Positions 27,601 through 36,069 of a DNA stretch of 64,000 nucleotides are shown one piece after another. A program made the translations under genes and the position numbers. The stretch's first letter is position 1, and each line of letters begins with the position of its first letter. The DNA comes from Ischnura elegans (Eukaryota > Arthropoda > Insecta > Odonata > Coenagrionidae). Below the pieces are notes generated by a model. It did not search any database, was not told where the DNA came from, and worked only from the letters and a program-made list of their open reading frames with translations. The stretch spans positions 96,706,566 to 96,770,565 of the forward strand of contig NC_060251.1 of the NCBI RefSeq assembly GCF_921293095.1, given 5' to 3'.

Positions 27601-30600
27601 TCGTCCATTAAAACCTGATACAATCACCTGCCACCGTGTTTTATAACTGTTGAGATAAAGTTCCAGTTCCTAGAACAAATCTTGAGCCTTTCTCGATCTT
27701 ATTTCCGCTGGTCGCTTTCTTGGGGCATTTTTAATGTCCCTCATGAATACAAAATACTGTTTCGTCTTCGCTTTATCTCTGACGAAATGCAGATGGCGGG
27801 TTTGATTTTTGCTCCGTATCTTATCACCACTTACTTCTCGCATGGTCTAGACTGATCAGGTTTCGGCAGTAATCCTCGTTGAATCAAATGGCCCAATTCT
27901 TCGTCACGATTAAATTACCAAGCACTGAATCTTATCTGATTTTAAGACATCGTTCAGCTGAAGTTCACGTGTCTGCCACAAGAGAAACCAAAATATAGCA
28001 TTGGTTACGATATCTAATTGCTCCAAAGACTTTCACTAACGATAACCTGAATAGAAAAATACTTTTGTATTTTGAAAATAATAAAACTGCACTATTTACA
28101 AAAATTTAAGTAAATAAATGATAGCACTTTTCCACAATTTTTTTAACTGCGTACAACGCGTTTTGGCTTACCGAGCCATCAACTGGTGCAAGACACTGCA
28201 AAACATTTGAAAATCACCTTTATACCCTTTAGAAAGGGGGTTGGGGAGGATTTGACATCTATGAAGAAGTATAAGGATGGGAACAGGCGTACGGAGTGGA
28301 GACAGTGGGGAAAGATACAACTACGGGATGTGGGGAACCCACGTTGGAAGGGGGACTCATGGCATAACTGAAAAATAACGACACGTGGGAAAAACCACAG
28401 AACCTTCTGTGGTTCTTCCCACGTGTCGTTATGTCTTACTTCCACCAATTGAAGCCTGAATCTGTTGAACTTATTTACGAATAAGTTATCGACATAAATG
28501 ATTTAAGACCAATACATCACAGTTAGACACAAAAATCGCACTTATTTAACGATACACTACATCCATTATGTTTAAAAAGCGACTGTATTTTAGGCGTTTT
28601 AGGCCCAAAAAAACAAAGACGTAACGTAAATCGAGGAACCTAAAATTTTGGGATGATATTTCTGGTGGGTACTTATTTCGCACGCTGCTTTGTCCACACA
28701 CAAATATTCGAATTTTTTCGGGGAAACATATTGGGAAGATTTTCGGATGAAAAAGTAAAAAGTTGGTACTATTTTGCACTGGTCCGGATACAACGTAAAT
28801 ATGCAGCGAGCATATGGGATCCGGCGTAGAAAGGCTTATTCCGCGAACTTAATAAAATACTAAGGAAAGCTGGGCGATTCGTTAAAAGCTTATATATCTA
28901 CATCAACATAACACCCCGCAAGCCTCCTAATAGGCGTGTGGCAGGGGGTGTTAGGACACCAGCCGTTCACAAAAAAAAAGGAAAGGAAATTACGACTAGT
29001 ATTTATTAAAGTCCTTTATGGATCGAGAAAATACGAATTCCCATATCTATCCGCACGGCAAAACATCTCTCTTAATTCATCGCTTCTGTCGGACCTGGAG
29101 CCCCATAGTGGGGCTCTAATTTTATGTTCTCCGTGTCGCTCTTAAAGATATCCTTTATCAACAGTTCAAGCAATCTAAGCCTAACGCGCAGCCTCCAAGT
29201 CTCCAGCGGCTCCCAGCCTAATTCGCTTAACTTCTGGATAACGCCCTCTATACGCCCGTAGCAGTTTTTGACTAACCGCGCAGACTTCCTTTGTATTTTA
29301 TTCAGTTCGCGGATTAAGCCTTTCTGCACCGGATCCCATACGCTCGCTGCATATTGAAGGTGCGGTCGGACGAGTGTGAATTAGCACCTTTCTTTTGCTT
29401 TCTCCTCCGAAAATCTTCCCACAATACGCTTGACGAATCCTAATTTCTTCAGATATAAAGCGTATAGAAAGCTTTACACAGATGCTAAACAAATTAGGCT
29501 GGGAGCTTAAAGAAACTTGGAGGCTACGCGATAGGCTTAGATTGCTTGAGGAATTAAGAATAGATATCTTTCAGAGCGACACGGAGAACATCCTATTAAA
29601 ACCTCACTTTGTTTCCAGATCCGACAATTGATAAATTAAGAGATATATTTTGCCTAACAGATAGGTACGGGAATTCGTTTTTCCCCCGAAAAATAAAGAC
29701 TTTAATAAATGCTGGGCAGAATTTTTAATTGTTAACGGCTAGAGTCCTAACAGCCCCCTCCACACGCCTATTGAGGCGGTTTGCGGAGTAATACGTAGAT
29801 ATAGATGTACCATTATCAATTAAAACCGCCCTTCTGATTGTATCGCGAAATGAGCAGTGGTGTCGAAACGCCGTTCGGGCACTGGTTAACAAAAGACACA
29901 GTAGTCAAATGACACTTTTATCAATTTGTTGCCTCAAATTTTCTAATACAAACATTCGTAACCAAAACAAAAAATGCAATAAAATGTAAATAATGACTTG
30001 TAACAAACACACAGAGTAATATTTCACTTCTGAAAAAATTCCTAAGTAAAGTGCGTTCCGGCACTGCTAATTTTTCCATTACGTCAGTGGAAATGAGCGA
30101 GTACATTTCGGGCACAAAACCAGGTAGTTCAAGCTTGAAGGAAGACGAGGGAATTCTTTTCTTAATCTCGCCAGATGAAACCGTTCGATCGTAGTTTCAC
30201 GCAAGAGCAAATTATAATCCTTTCATGACCTCGTGAATTTCATTCTTATCCGTTAAATTATATTCAGACCTTTATCCTAGTAACATTCAAATGCAGTTCC
30301 TCCACCCAAACGAAAGTGAGAATGATATCGACCAAGTCAATAGTGAGGAAGTTAAGGCAGGCCCTCACTGATAAATTCATTTAGTTAAGATTAAATTTTA
30401 CCGGCATTTCAATAGACGAATGGAGGTGCGAGAGGAAGAATTTATCGTACGCTGAAGTTAATTCAGTCTCGTCATTCCAAGGAAGAACTGGATACTTTTC
30501 GGCGGCTTGGTCTCACCCTGGATCCTATATTCGATGCATGCGACGTAAACGGACCCCCTTGGGCGCGTTCAGTAGGGTGGGCCGAAAAAAAGGTTTTTTT

Positions 30601-32301
30601 CCTGATCAAATTTACCCTGTGCGGGAAAGTTGCAAAATGATATAAGGATCTCGCACGCAAAATTTTTTTCAAATCGGATGATATTAACCACTGCCACCCG
30701 AGCTCTAAAAGTTTAAAATTTTACGCAAAATCAGGCTGATTTCAGAATCAAACGGCTATGAAGACTTTTATGAAAATATGGGATAATGGATAATATTGAA
30801 GAGTCGATACATGTTTATAGTTTATAAAAATGAAATTTGAAGTTTGGTTGACAAAATCTATGGTTCAAACAATGTCTATGAATTAACAACAAAATTAGAG
30901 TATAGACCACCCGCACGGCACAACTCATTTTTGCCTAGGTTTCTAAAATTCCATTTTGGAGGCTAAATCGCAGGTAAAATAATATTTATTTCGGTTGAAT
31001 TTAATTTATTAGCAAATAAGGCATCATATGGTAGTGAATAATCCCACAAAAAGTAGTAATAATGTACATTATTTTAAAAATAACATCAATCATAATGACG
31101 AATAACGTACCTGTGGAGCTATTTTCAATAAGACATTCAGCCAAGGCTGAGAAAGAAGAGAACCTGAACACCAAGCATTTCACTAAGTAGCTCTCTGCTA
31201 GTTTCGTGAAGAAACTACCCAGAACTCACCACGAGGAAGTGGCTACCATCGAGTTCCACCCGTGTTCTGTACTGCACACGGATATTGATCTGAACACCCT
31301 AGTGTTCAGTATGTATGGCTACAAGAAAATGCACGAAAAAAATGGAAACTAGTCCTTTATCCTCGGAATCAGAGCTCTAAAACTGATGTAAATATTATGC
31401 ATTCACTTAAACAATCGATGTGTCTGTATGAATCGGAATTCAATGCATAGCAATTGAGGAAATTTTACAGACGTTACCTATAGGTGATAGTTTTGTGAAC
31501 AAATTACATACAATAATGTAAACTTAGTGGTACAGCATTTTTTTTACATTTTTTAGCCTCTTTCTGAATCACATAATGGATTCAGTACGCCTGTGAATAG
31601 AAGACAATGAGGTAACATACGTGGAACTGAGCTTGGGAACTGACAGGTCCATTTATCCTGCTTCCAGACCTTTAAAATCGCACTTGAACATATAGATGGA
31701 ACGCGTATTTTGGATTGGTTGAGGTTTCAGATTGCTATATAATACTCTCATTAAAGGCGGGGGCTACATGTGTACACGTGATAAGAGCGATCTTTAAGAA
31801 AAGTTGTTTTAAATTTTGATGAGAGTTGATGAAATTACCGTTCTGTACCTATTAATCAAAATCTACTGCGTCCAAGGCTATAAAAATTGCACTACAGCAA
31901 TTTGATGGAACGCCTTTTTCAGATTGGATGAGGTTTAAGATTGCTATGAAATAAATTCATTAACAGAGTTAGTTACACATGTACCCTCACTGCGTGCGAT
32001 ATATGAGAAAAGTTGCTTAATGTTTTGATGGGAAATAAGGAAACAACCGCTAAGCAATGATAAATGAATTTCTCCTATCTCCAGAACTTAGGAAACCACT
32101 CTGAAACAAATTTATATGGCGCCTTTTTCGGATTGGATAAGGTTTAAGATTGCTATGAAACACGTCAGTCATTAAAATAGACAACTACAACTACACGTGA
32201 TAAGGGCAATCGTTAAGAAAAGATAAAGGTTGAGCTCACTCATTACCTTTTGGTCTCGGCACTTGGGATATTCTCCTAGCATCGTCCATTGTCACTGCCA
32301 T
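9550..32301 (-). CDS. SLC17-family anion/phosphate transporter (sialin-like), 9 coding exons
   Basis: Coding segments in transcript order: 32301-32247, 25066-24909, 22999-22757, 20933-20846, 18438-18200, 17602-17450, 13994-13862, 11716-11475, 9690-9550. They join without a stop into 483 residues, the usual length for SLC17 proteins, which are 12-helix major facilitator transporters of organic or inorganic anions (sialin, vesicular glutamate transporters, insect 'inorganic phosphate cotransporters'). Visible marks: TM1 at about residues 25-53 with LKVNFSVGLVAMV; two N-glycosylation sequons (N60, N63) in the first luminal loop; GEFDWDIETQG at 75-85; an MFS loop motif GGYAASRWGGK; PGMQYLFSQWFPPQE matching the family's PAMHxMWxxWxPP; LPWLSILTDIHVWA; LSDIPTYMKNILHFD; NYAGAISGI; and a C-terminal ERWSIVFYTGAF. 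Substrate cannot be told from sequence: TM1 has Lys where sialin has Arg. Introns 0.6-7.2 kb are filled with mobile elements. Family very sure, subfamily unsure. Confidence 0.93.
10128..11220 (+). mobile_element. Deleted mariner relic in intron 8
   Basis: Ends are about 28-bp inverted repeats (CAAGGGAGGTTTTTTTTTCA left; CAAGGGCCATTTTTTTTTCA inverted right) flanked by TA at 10126-10127 and 11221-11222. Inside, a plus-strand decayed mariner transposase reads LTSGIVLIHDDARHLS, CNVNIASCDFHLYAEMKK and, beyond an insertion, RHDQFLNRQGNYVK: the second catalytic Asp region and C-terminus of mariner enzymes. Several stops and loss of the N-terminal half make it dead. A hAT MITE is inserted at 10764-11071. 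Confidence 0.88.
10764..11071. mobile_element. hAT MITE, family A, nested in the mariner relic
   Basis: 308 bases starting CAGGGGCACAGCTAGG and ending CTCGCTGCACCACTG, inverted relative to the copy at 2681. Perfect 8-bp duplication ATAGGCAC (10756-10763, 11072-11079). Removing it rejoins the mariner reading CQ..RHDQFLNRQ. Confidence 0.93.
11475..11716 (-). CDS. SLC17-like gene, coding exon 8
   Basis: TTGCAG acceptor and GAGGAG|GTATTT donor; residues 357-437. Two hydrophobic spans surround SGLLSGAFFGGSYLNHLDLA, INYAGAISGILHTVSNSSG and IFVPIVVAAIVEEE, matching the family's FNVNHVDIAPNYAG and NTxANxxGIxxPLxVG segments. Confidence 0.93.
11875..12172 (-). repeat. tRNA-derived SINE with long body, copy 1 (intron 7)
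   Basis: Minus strand: head GGGGATCGGGCTGGTGTGG and B box GGGTTCAAATCC, then a body including the inverse of GGACCACAGCTTAACGTCCC, ending near CCAAATACCATA. Nearly the same 290 bases recur at 51911-52198. Confidence 0.85.
12991..13054 (-). repeat. tRNA-like SINE head in intron 7
   Basis: Minus strand GCCGTGGTGAAGTGGTTAGC (A-box region) then GCACGTTCGAATCCATCC (B box). Followed by a poly-T-rich tail; mispaired acceptor ends argue against a working tRNA. Confidence 0.55.
13862..13994 (-). CDS. SLC17-like gene, coding exon 7
   Basis: TTTTCAG acceptor and TCG|GTGAGT donor. Encodes LAFLSAVPSLLTWIASVFSG and IVSQWIRKKKYLSHRTTYLV, then FNAI with one base of the following Ala codon. It corresponds to the family's GFLSALPYLxMW helix and the RK(L/I)FN cytoplasmic segment. 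Confidence 0.92.
14139..16089 (+). mobile_element. pogo/Tigger-type transposon relic in intron 6
   Basis: Begins CAGTAAAACCTCTATGTAG and ends CATCGTAATG-type inverted copy (GATGTAAAGAGGTTTTACTG), with TA at 14137-14138 and 16090-16091. Internal repeats of the AACCTCTATATAGTGAACCTC end motif lie at both sides. A transposase fragment is at 15631-15708. The homologous uninterrupted sequence in the right arm of the inverted repeat (16819-16854) has a single TA, confirming the borders. Confidence 0.92.
15631..15708 (+). pseudogene. pogo-type transposase fragment
   Basis: Reads RYIKLLFFPPNTISKLQPLN QGIIS then a stop. The motif LPPNTTSxLQPLDQGII is the hallmark of pogo/Tigger DDE_1 transposases; here the catalytic Asp (DQG) is Asn. 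No intact frame on either side. Confidence 0.9.
16116..16316. mobile_element. hAT-type MITE with GGATCCAGG ends
   Basis: Ends CATAGGCGGATCCAGG and inverted CATGGGTGGATCCAGG; 8-bp duplication ATGATATG at 16108-16115 and 16317-16324. The right arm of the surrounding inverted repeat carries the uninterrupted site. Contains a G/C-run beside each end. Confidence 0.88.
16317..16522 (-). repeat. SINE copy, left arm of large inverted repeat
   Basis: Minus strand carries a tRNA-like head GGCTTGGTGGTGGAACTGG, an anticodon-like arm CCTGA-CCGGCAA-TCGGG and B box GGGTTCAAATCCCGG, then a tail with AAATATTTTTTCATGGCG. Inverted twin at 16593-16797. Confidence 0.85.
16593..16854 (+). repeat. SINE copy plus flank, right arm of large inverted repeat
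   Basis: Matches in inverted order 16325-16522, then 16090-16115, then 14099-14138. It therefore represents the arm before the pogo element and the MITE entered the left arm. A partial third copy of the SINE tail (TCAAATATTTTTTCATGACG) follows at about 16874-16930. Confidence 0.9.
17450..17602 (-). CDS. SLC17-like gene, coding exon 6
   Basis: CTTCCAG acceptor and AAAAG|GTACCT donor; 51 codons, residues 262-312, beginning TSAPLPWLSILTDIHVWAA and ending LSDIPTYMKNILHFDIQK. This is the family's TM7 entry (PWxxILTSxPVWA) and the conserved LPTYMKxVLxFD loop. Confidence 0.93.
18112..18180. repeat. Repeat copy shared with 19768-19835
   Basis: GTATTTTGGCCACCAAAA followed by similar AGTAGTCAAA / GCAGTCAAATAAAT blocks in both copies. 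This copy ends about 20 bases short of the exon 5 donor. Confidence 0.55.
18200..18438 (-). CDS. SLC17-like gene, coding exon 5 (TM4-TM6 region, GC donor)
   Basis: Residues 182-261: AMHSGTVIGMAASGPLSKW, a hydrophobic GGGWPMVFYFFGAIGAAL run, PWWLLVFDSPECHPRISEQE and the cytoplasmic loop ending TEKKAMKHQ. The acceptor TTTGGCACAG|CA supplies the phase left by exon 4. The only phase-0 donor consistent with exon 6 is CAG|GCATGT, a GC-AG intron; a GTATAC four bases on would break the frame. About 80 bases past this donor, a repeat shared with 19768-19795 begins. Confidence 0.88.
18872..19203. mobile_element. hAT MITE, family A (intron 4)
   Basis: Starts CAGGGGCGCAGCTAGG, ends CTTCGCTGCACCACTG; flanks CTGGCCTG and CTAGCCTG differ at one of eight bases. 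Slightly longer than sisters because of expanded G and C runs. Confidence 0.88.
19500..19740. repeat. Degenerate GGCCACACATGGCTG tandem tract
   Basis: TGGCCACA/TGGCTGCA words recur about every 12-24 bases, densest at 19550-19660. Similar words occur at 18670-18785. It produces chance open frames rich in Cys, His and Trp. Confidence 0.75.
20282..20539. mobile_element. hAT MITE, family B (intron 4)
   Basis: CAGTGGTGTAGCCAGG to CCTGGCTACGCCACTG; octamers TCTAACGC and TCTAACAC flank it. Internal sequence parallels 5044-5300. Confidence 0.88.
20846..20933 (-). CDS. SLC17-like gene, coding exon 4
   Basis: CTGCAG acceptor and TTTTCAG|GTATGC donor; 88 bases encode GIVMPGMQYLFSQWFPPQE and HATFSGAVFS plus one base of the next codon. 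This is the signature GVTFPAMHxMWxxWxPPxER region of SLC17 proteins. Confidence 0.92.
21394..21524. repeat. Perfect 56-bp hairpin with 19-base loop (intron 3)
   Basis: CCCAGACAGCACAGAATCCT at the left foot is exactly mirrored at the right foot, without mismatch over 56 bases (21394-21449 against 21469-21524). The loop GAAAAGCGACGGAGCGGTA is not palindromic. No flanking duplication seen. Confidence 0.93.
21734..21925. repeat. TTGCAAC/GTTGCAA word-rich tract
   Basis: TTGCAAC, TGCAACG and their complements recur more than ten times in about 190 bases of intron 3. Family not recognised. Confidence 0.5.
22757..22999 (-). CDS. SLC17-like gene, coding exon 3 (TM2-TM3 region, GC-rich)
   Basis: Acceptor TTTACAG; 81 codons (residues 72-152) with GEFDWDIETQG, YFYGYVATQM, GGYAASRWGGK and FAVRVLQGLCS. 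The donor is TCT|GTAGGT, not the nearby GTAG|GTAATA: only the former keeps exon 4 in frame and restores the family's QGLxxG spacing. The exon is strikingly rich in G/C-ending codons compared with the other exons of the same gene. Confidence 0.93.
23085..23215. repeat. GC-rich SINE-body-like segment (intron 2)
   Basis: Shares the order of GTGGCTTAACGCCCGATC and GGATAGGGAAAGAAGGG-like words with the long-body SINE at 11875 and 51911, but diverged and without a clear tRNA head. Confidence 0.4.
23970..24790. mobile_element. Head-to-head copies of the GGGTAGTTTCC family (intron 2)
   Basis: About 23970-24185 is the inverse of 24200-24390 at roughly 85-90 percent by eye, both containing CACGTGACGTCACAGGGACC and the ATTAGTGTATTCATAATAT block. 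The right copy continues to the family's short end AGGAAACCACCCTATT at 24790. The outer end normally found at the centre is missing on both. Confidence 0.75.
24909..25066 (-). CDS. SLC17-like gene, coding exon 2 (TM1)
   Basis: Bounded by AATTTCAG acceptor and GAG|GTATGG donor. Encodes WIQRRYVLAVMGS and the first membrane helix (residues about 25-53), then a hydrophilic luminal loop with overlapping-type sequons NTS and NGT, ending at Glu71. Ends in phase 0. Confidence 0.92.
25803..26035. mobile_element. CAGTGGTGTC repeat family D, copy 1 (intron 1)
   Basis: Shares with 29856-30085 and 59842-60065 the blocks GGTTAACA, TTTTTGTCAATTTTGTTGCC, CATTCGTAGCCAAAACAAAA and AGTAATATTTCACTTCT. Start CAGTGGTGTC and inverted CAGTGCCGGA in the other copies suggest hAT-type ends. 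Confidence 0.65.
26280..27120 (+). pseudogene. Non-LTR (CR1/Jockey-like) 3' fragment, interrupted
   Basis: Decayed reverse-transcriptase C-terminal sequence (TATGCAGCGAGAATATGGG, AGGCTACGCGCTAAGC) and a 3' UTR block GTTTTTCCCCCGAACAATAAA, parallel to 28796-28890 and 29480-29720. A Harbinger-type MITE is inserted at 26487-26957. Confidence 0.7.
26487..26957. mobile_element. Harbinger-type MITE nested in a LINE fragment
   Basis: Ends AGCCTGAATCACAGTATCAT and inverted AGCCTGAATCACACGATCAT; 3-bp duplication TTA at 26484-26486 and 26958-26960. The LINE copy at 29526 shows the uninterrupted CTACGCGATAGGCTTAGATT. The interior is full of GATCACT/AGTGATC and GCGATCGC words. A decayed relative may lie at 59090-59295. 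Confidence 0.85.
28377..28430. repeat. Short hairpin, 26-bp arms, 2-base loop (intron 1)
   Basis: AACGACACGTGGGAA..AACCACAGAA pairs with its inverse with one mismatch, loop CC. Tip and foot both intact. Confidence 0.85.
28796..29720. pseudogene. Cluster of CR1/Jockey-like LINE 3' fragments in both orientations
   Basis: Plus-strand piece 28796-28890; minus-strand piece about 28980-29390 reading LIRELNKIQRKSARLVKNCY and SELGWEPLETWRLRVRLRLL, the family's C-terminal KVQRxAARxVxNxY..LGWExLExRR motif; plus-strand piece 29480-29720 with LGWELKETWRLRDRL and the FFPRK/polyadenylation region. All carry frame breaks. Confidence 0.75.
29856..30085. mobile_element. CAGTGGTGTC repeat family D, copy 2 (intron 1)
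   Basis: Co-linear with 25803 and 59842, including CATTCGTAACCAAAACAAAA and an end block GTGCGTTCCGGCACTGCTAATTTT. Confidence 0.65.
30100..31690. other. Intron 1 sequence without recognised element
   Basis: AT-rich. GGGTGGGCCGAAAAAAAGG at 30576 and GACCACCCGCACGGC at 30905 could be decayed ends of a DNA element, but the match is weak. Confidence 0.35.
31694..32235. repeat. Tandem repeat, about 210-bp unit, three copies
   Basis: GGAACGC..TTTT.GGATTGG, then GAGGTTTAAGATTGCTATGAAA, CACGTGATAAG and TTAAGAAAAG recur at 31698, 31907 and about 32118. Copies have diverged noticeably. The array stops about 12 bases from coding exon 1, inside intron 1. Confidence 0.8.
32247..32301 (-). CDS. SLC17-like gene, coding exon 1 (start codon)
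   Basis: Encodes the cytoplasmic N-terminus MAVTMDDARRISQVPRPK and the first base of a Gly codon, then a GTAATG donor. The start is the first ATG of the frame, and the one-base overhang matches the two-base phase of exon 2, giving PRPKGWIQRRYVL. A second in-frame ATG follows four codons later. An alternative first exon may exist at 45868-45949. Confidence 0.85.
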
Positions 32302-34650
32302 GGCAAGATCAAGAACTAACGAACTGCCTTCAAACTAGATCTGGTGCAGAGAGAGCGTGGTCACTCGAGTAGAACGTGTCTTTGCTAACCATATATCCAT
32401 CGGGACTGAAGAAAAACTTATTATCGGGCGTTAAACCGACATTATATTCCTCCCCCCCCCCTACGGATACCTTATCAAGATTTATGCATCCTCGTGATTA
32501 CGGTCCAGTGATTGTTTCGAATGGCTCATAAGTTCCGGGCTTGTTTTGAGTTCCGGTTGAAAGAAAAAAAACTGTGGAGAGATTAGCCTTTGAAATGTGC
32601 CGACGCGACGGGAGAACCACAAATCGTCGATCAGTTTACCCAGCAGTTATGTGTCGTTGTGTACCAGCCGAGGACTTCACTCGGTAGCCAAGCCTCGCTC
32701 GTTACGAAAACTTCTTAGATATGGTGCGACACAGAAGATCTTCAGTTTTGATTCAATACAATGCAAGCTCAGATTAGATGAGTTTTTTGCGAACTCTCTG
32801 CAATTAGGGCAATAGGAAGAAAAAAATCTATTTACCAAAAGAAAATAAATGCAAAGATATTTAAATGCACAATAATATGGTAAATAAGCGTCATAAACAA
32901 GCAATTTCTACGTTTTATGTCTTTTACAGCGGCAGGCAGCGAGAGAGACAGTCGAAATCGTCGCAGAAGGCGTTATTTCAGGTCACACAAACGAGAACTT
33001 CATGCAGAGGAATAACTACCGTAATTTTTTTTCCCTTGTTCTGCATGAAATGAGATTTCGAGGCAGATAAATAACGATTTCCGCGGAAAACGAAAGAAAG
33101 TGTTGCCACACAAATTTTATGACGAAAACAGTGGAGTTTGTGCATTACTGTAGATGAGAGAAATATTAAACAGCCATTTTGTGCCACCATTTTCGTGAAG
33201 TATCCGCTACTTCACCACTACGCTAACACGCACACCGATCCAATTGTTTATCGTTGCGACTTTTTTTTTAATTCATGCACGGGAACGAACCAGTCTTATA
33301 GTGTCACTAAATAAAAGTGAATTTTAACCCGCAGAGGTATTATTATTTGCAGTGATATTGCAGCAGTTATTTTATAAATTTTACGTTCGTTATCTCTCAT
33401 AAAAAGGCTACAGCGCAAATTGTAAGAAAATATATTTCGACAGATTGGCCAATATAGGAGAGAAAGAAAATTGAAGTTCTGGAGGTGGATTTGTTATCTA
33501 GCATGAGCTGCACAATTCAGATGGCATTAAACATTGAACATATCCCGAATACATTTCCTTTTAATGCTGTACCAATATTGCGGAAGATGGAAATTTTGTT
33601 CAAATTTCCTTCCTACTGGTGCTACAGAAAATACTGCAACTCAGTTTGCGACAAAAATGGCGCCGCTCTATTCGTTGCAATAATTTTGAATTCGACTATA
33701 CCGTACAGACTATACACCGCGCCACGATATTCCAATACCAATAACATAGCAACCAAAAACATCGATTTTATTTTGTTTGTTGCGAACGGTCGCAGATGAT
33801 TTCTTTGGATGTACACTCTAAAAGGTTTGCCTCAATTTGGATGCAACTATCACGAGTTAACTCGTTGATCCTTTTTTATAATCCTACATTAACACAAAAT
33901 TTCGACGAAAATTAGGGCCCGCCATTTTGTATCGTATCGGCTAAAAATGATAAAATTAAGATCGTGAAAGTGGATGATAATTAACAATAACAAACCATTT
34001 TATAACATTATAAATTTTTGCTGCTTTTGAATTACTAATAAAACTGTGTGGTATAAGTTTTAACATGCTGAATTTCGAAAACATTCTATGCGGGCAATTT
34101 TTGCGAAATTTGTTCAACTTTGAAGCCATGTAATTTGTTTAAAAAAGTAACCTATGAAATTTGGTGTGCGTCAAAACATACACTAATATATTTAAAACTG
34201 CGCAAAGTTTTGAATTACATACTCAAAAACACCACTTCGGAGGCGCAGTCCAGCTATTTTCGATTACAGCACATTGTGTGGCGTGGCGGTAGACTGCTTG
34301 CGGTAAAAAAATCCCGATTTTTGGCGGATGGCCCAGGCCCTCTGTATTAGAACTTAATGTGCAAAATATTGAATTTAATACTACGAATTTGAAAAAAAAG
34401 ACGAAAGTAGGTACTAGAAGAGGGACATAGGAAGTACTGCGATAGCTCTAATCGGTGAGTGGTGGATTGCTTCAAATTTCCTCATTTCGGGTAGAAGGGA
34501 GGCAGCTGCCCCATATTCTAATTATGTGCGTGCCAGTTAAGACAGCTAACTCGAAAGAAGTCACAATGACAAGATCAAAGTTTGGTCTTCTGCTAGTAAT
34601 ACTAGCAGTATTTAATGAGGAAATAATAGCAGGAAAAGACAGCACTCGAC
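32302..34650. other. Upstream region of coding exon 1, no gene recognised
   Basis: Holds a 113-bp repeat at 32593-32705 inverted at 35927-36035 (shares CGAGCGAGGCTTGGC and GTACACAACGACA words), otherwise AT-rich. No TATA-like motif can be assigned with confidence. Confidence 0.4.
32593..32705 (+). repeat. Repeat with inverted partner 3.2 kb away
   Basis: ATGTGCCGACGCGA..ATCAGTTTACCCAG..GTGTCGTTGTGTACCAGCCGAGGACTTCAC..AAGCCTCGCTCGTT order is inverted at 35927-36035. Both abut LINE-like sequence. Confidence 0.75.
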
Positions 34651-34659
34651 CAAAATATT

Positions 34660-35500
34660 TGGTTTTCGGTGGATTAAATCGGAATTTTATCTTACATACG
34701 ACACGTGTTATAAGGAAGCGTCGGATAATCAGATTAGATTGGCAATCAACGAGATTTGGAATGACCCAAACAGTCTCTCGTACAAAAATGGAATGAGACT
34801 GTTAAAAATAAACCTAATAACTCTCCAACGTTGAACTCTTGGGGAACGCCGTATCTGTTGCTATATCATTCGGGGTACCCAATTAGAGACTGCTGAATCC
34901 GTGAAATATCTAGGAGTTAGAGTCAGTAATGATCTATCGTATATTCAGGAAATAACAGGTCAAGCCAATCGTAAATTGAGTTTTGTTAAAAGAATATTAG
35001 GAAAATGCGACGACAAAGTGAGAGAAATTAGCTACTTCTCCCTCGTTAGACCCCATTTAGAATACGCTGCCAGTGTTTGGGACCCTGATGAAATAGGCTT
35101 AAAAACAGAGAACACGTGCAAAGAAGAGCTGCCAGGTACGTGAAAAATCGTTACGATAGCCTTGTTAGTGAAAGTGACCTCTTAGATAAACTCGGATGGG
35201 AATCTTTGATAGACCGTGAATAGAAAAATAGATTAAACCTTTTAGATAAATTCAAGAGCTGTGTCTTTTCTAACGACGTTAGCCATATCTTACGGACGCC
35301 AACATACTACGGAAGATCAGATCATATAAATAAAATAAGAGAGATAGAATGTAGAACAGTCAGATTTGGAATGTCTTTTTTCCACGATCAATAAGAGATT
35401 TTAACGGCAGCGATAGAACTCACAAATAGATTAGATGACTTGTAGTGTAGCCTACTAACTTATGTATACTTTAATGCATGTTTCCGAATTTCATTATTAT
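34660..35500 (+). pseudogene. CR1/Jockey-like LINE reverse-transcriptase C-terminal remnant
   Basis: Reads ESVKYLGVRVSNDLSYIQEI, then NRKLSFVKRILGKCDDKVRE and FSLVRPHLEYAASVWDP; after a frame change RRAARYVKNRYDSLVSE, KLGWESLIDRE, RTPTYYGRSDHINKIREIEC and RTVRFGMSFF. These are the RT thumb and C-terminal motifs of non-LTR elements. Two frameshifts and several stops; the catalytic part is absent or unrecognisable upstream. Confidence 0.85.
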
Positions 35501-35506
35501 TTCTAA

Positions 35507-35740
35507 AGGCCGTTTTACACGGGGCACGGTATTGCGCAGGTTAGAGCTGCATTAATTTCTAAAATGGCGTGGAATTGCGCGAATGCATGAACGAAATTAG
35601 AATAGGGGCTATTTTGCCGTCTCGCATCCACGCATTCTCGCATGTGTTCTAGCAATTCATCGCTTTACACGACGCAATTTTGATTGCGCCTTCGCACGTA
35701 CGTCAGATTGCGCAATTCCATGTACCATGTAAAACGGCCT
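35507..35740. mobile_element. Harbinger-type MITE (AGGCCGTTTTACACG ends)
   Basis: 234 bases; AGGCCGTTTTACACGG and inverted AGGCCGTTTTACATGG; 3-bp duplication TAA at 35504-35506 and 35741-35743. Inserted in LINE-derived sequence. Interior has ATTGCGC words in both orientations. Confidence 0.87.
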
Positions 35741-35926
35741 TAACAGCATGTGGTAGTATAATTTGTTAGTATGAGTGACGGTTTTTGGACCGTGTGGTGT
35801 GCATGTGGTAGTCCAATTGCATGCTGCTTGCTGGTGATTGATCACCCCTGCCAAACACCCCAGAGGTGGCTCGCAGGGTACTAGGTAGATGTAGATGTAG
35901 ATACATAAATCTCGAACCGAAACGAG

Positions 35927-36035
35927 CGAGGCTTGGCCACTGGGTGAAGTCCTCGGCTGGTACACAACGACAGTTGATTACTGGGTAAACTGATTGATCA
36001 TTTGTACGTCGCACATCGCGTCGGCACATTTCAGA
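35927..36035 (-). repeat. Inverted partner of 32593-32705
   Basis: See partner; followed directly by LINE 3' sequence. Confidence 0.75.
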
Positions 36036-36069
36036 ATTTATCTAGAAAGACACCGCCTAGCATTTAAAA

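Noticed and set aside
30576-30920. DNA element with GGGTGGGCCG ends
   Set aside because: The two candidate ends match too poorly and no target duplication was found.
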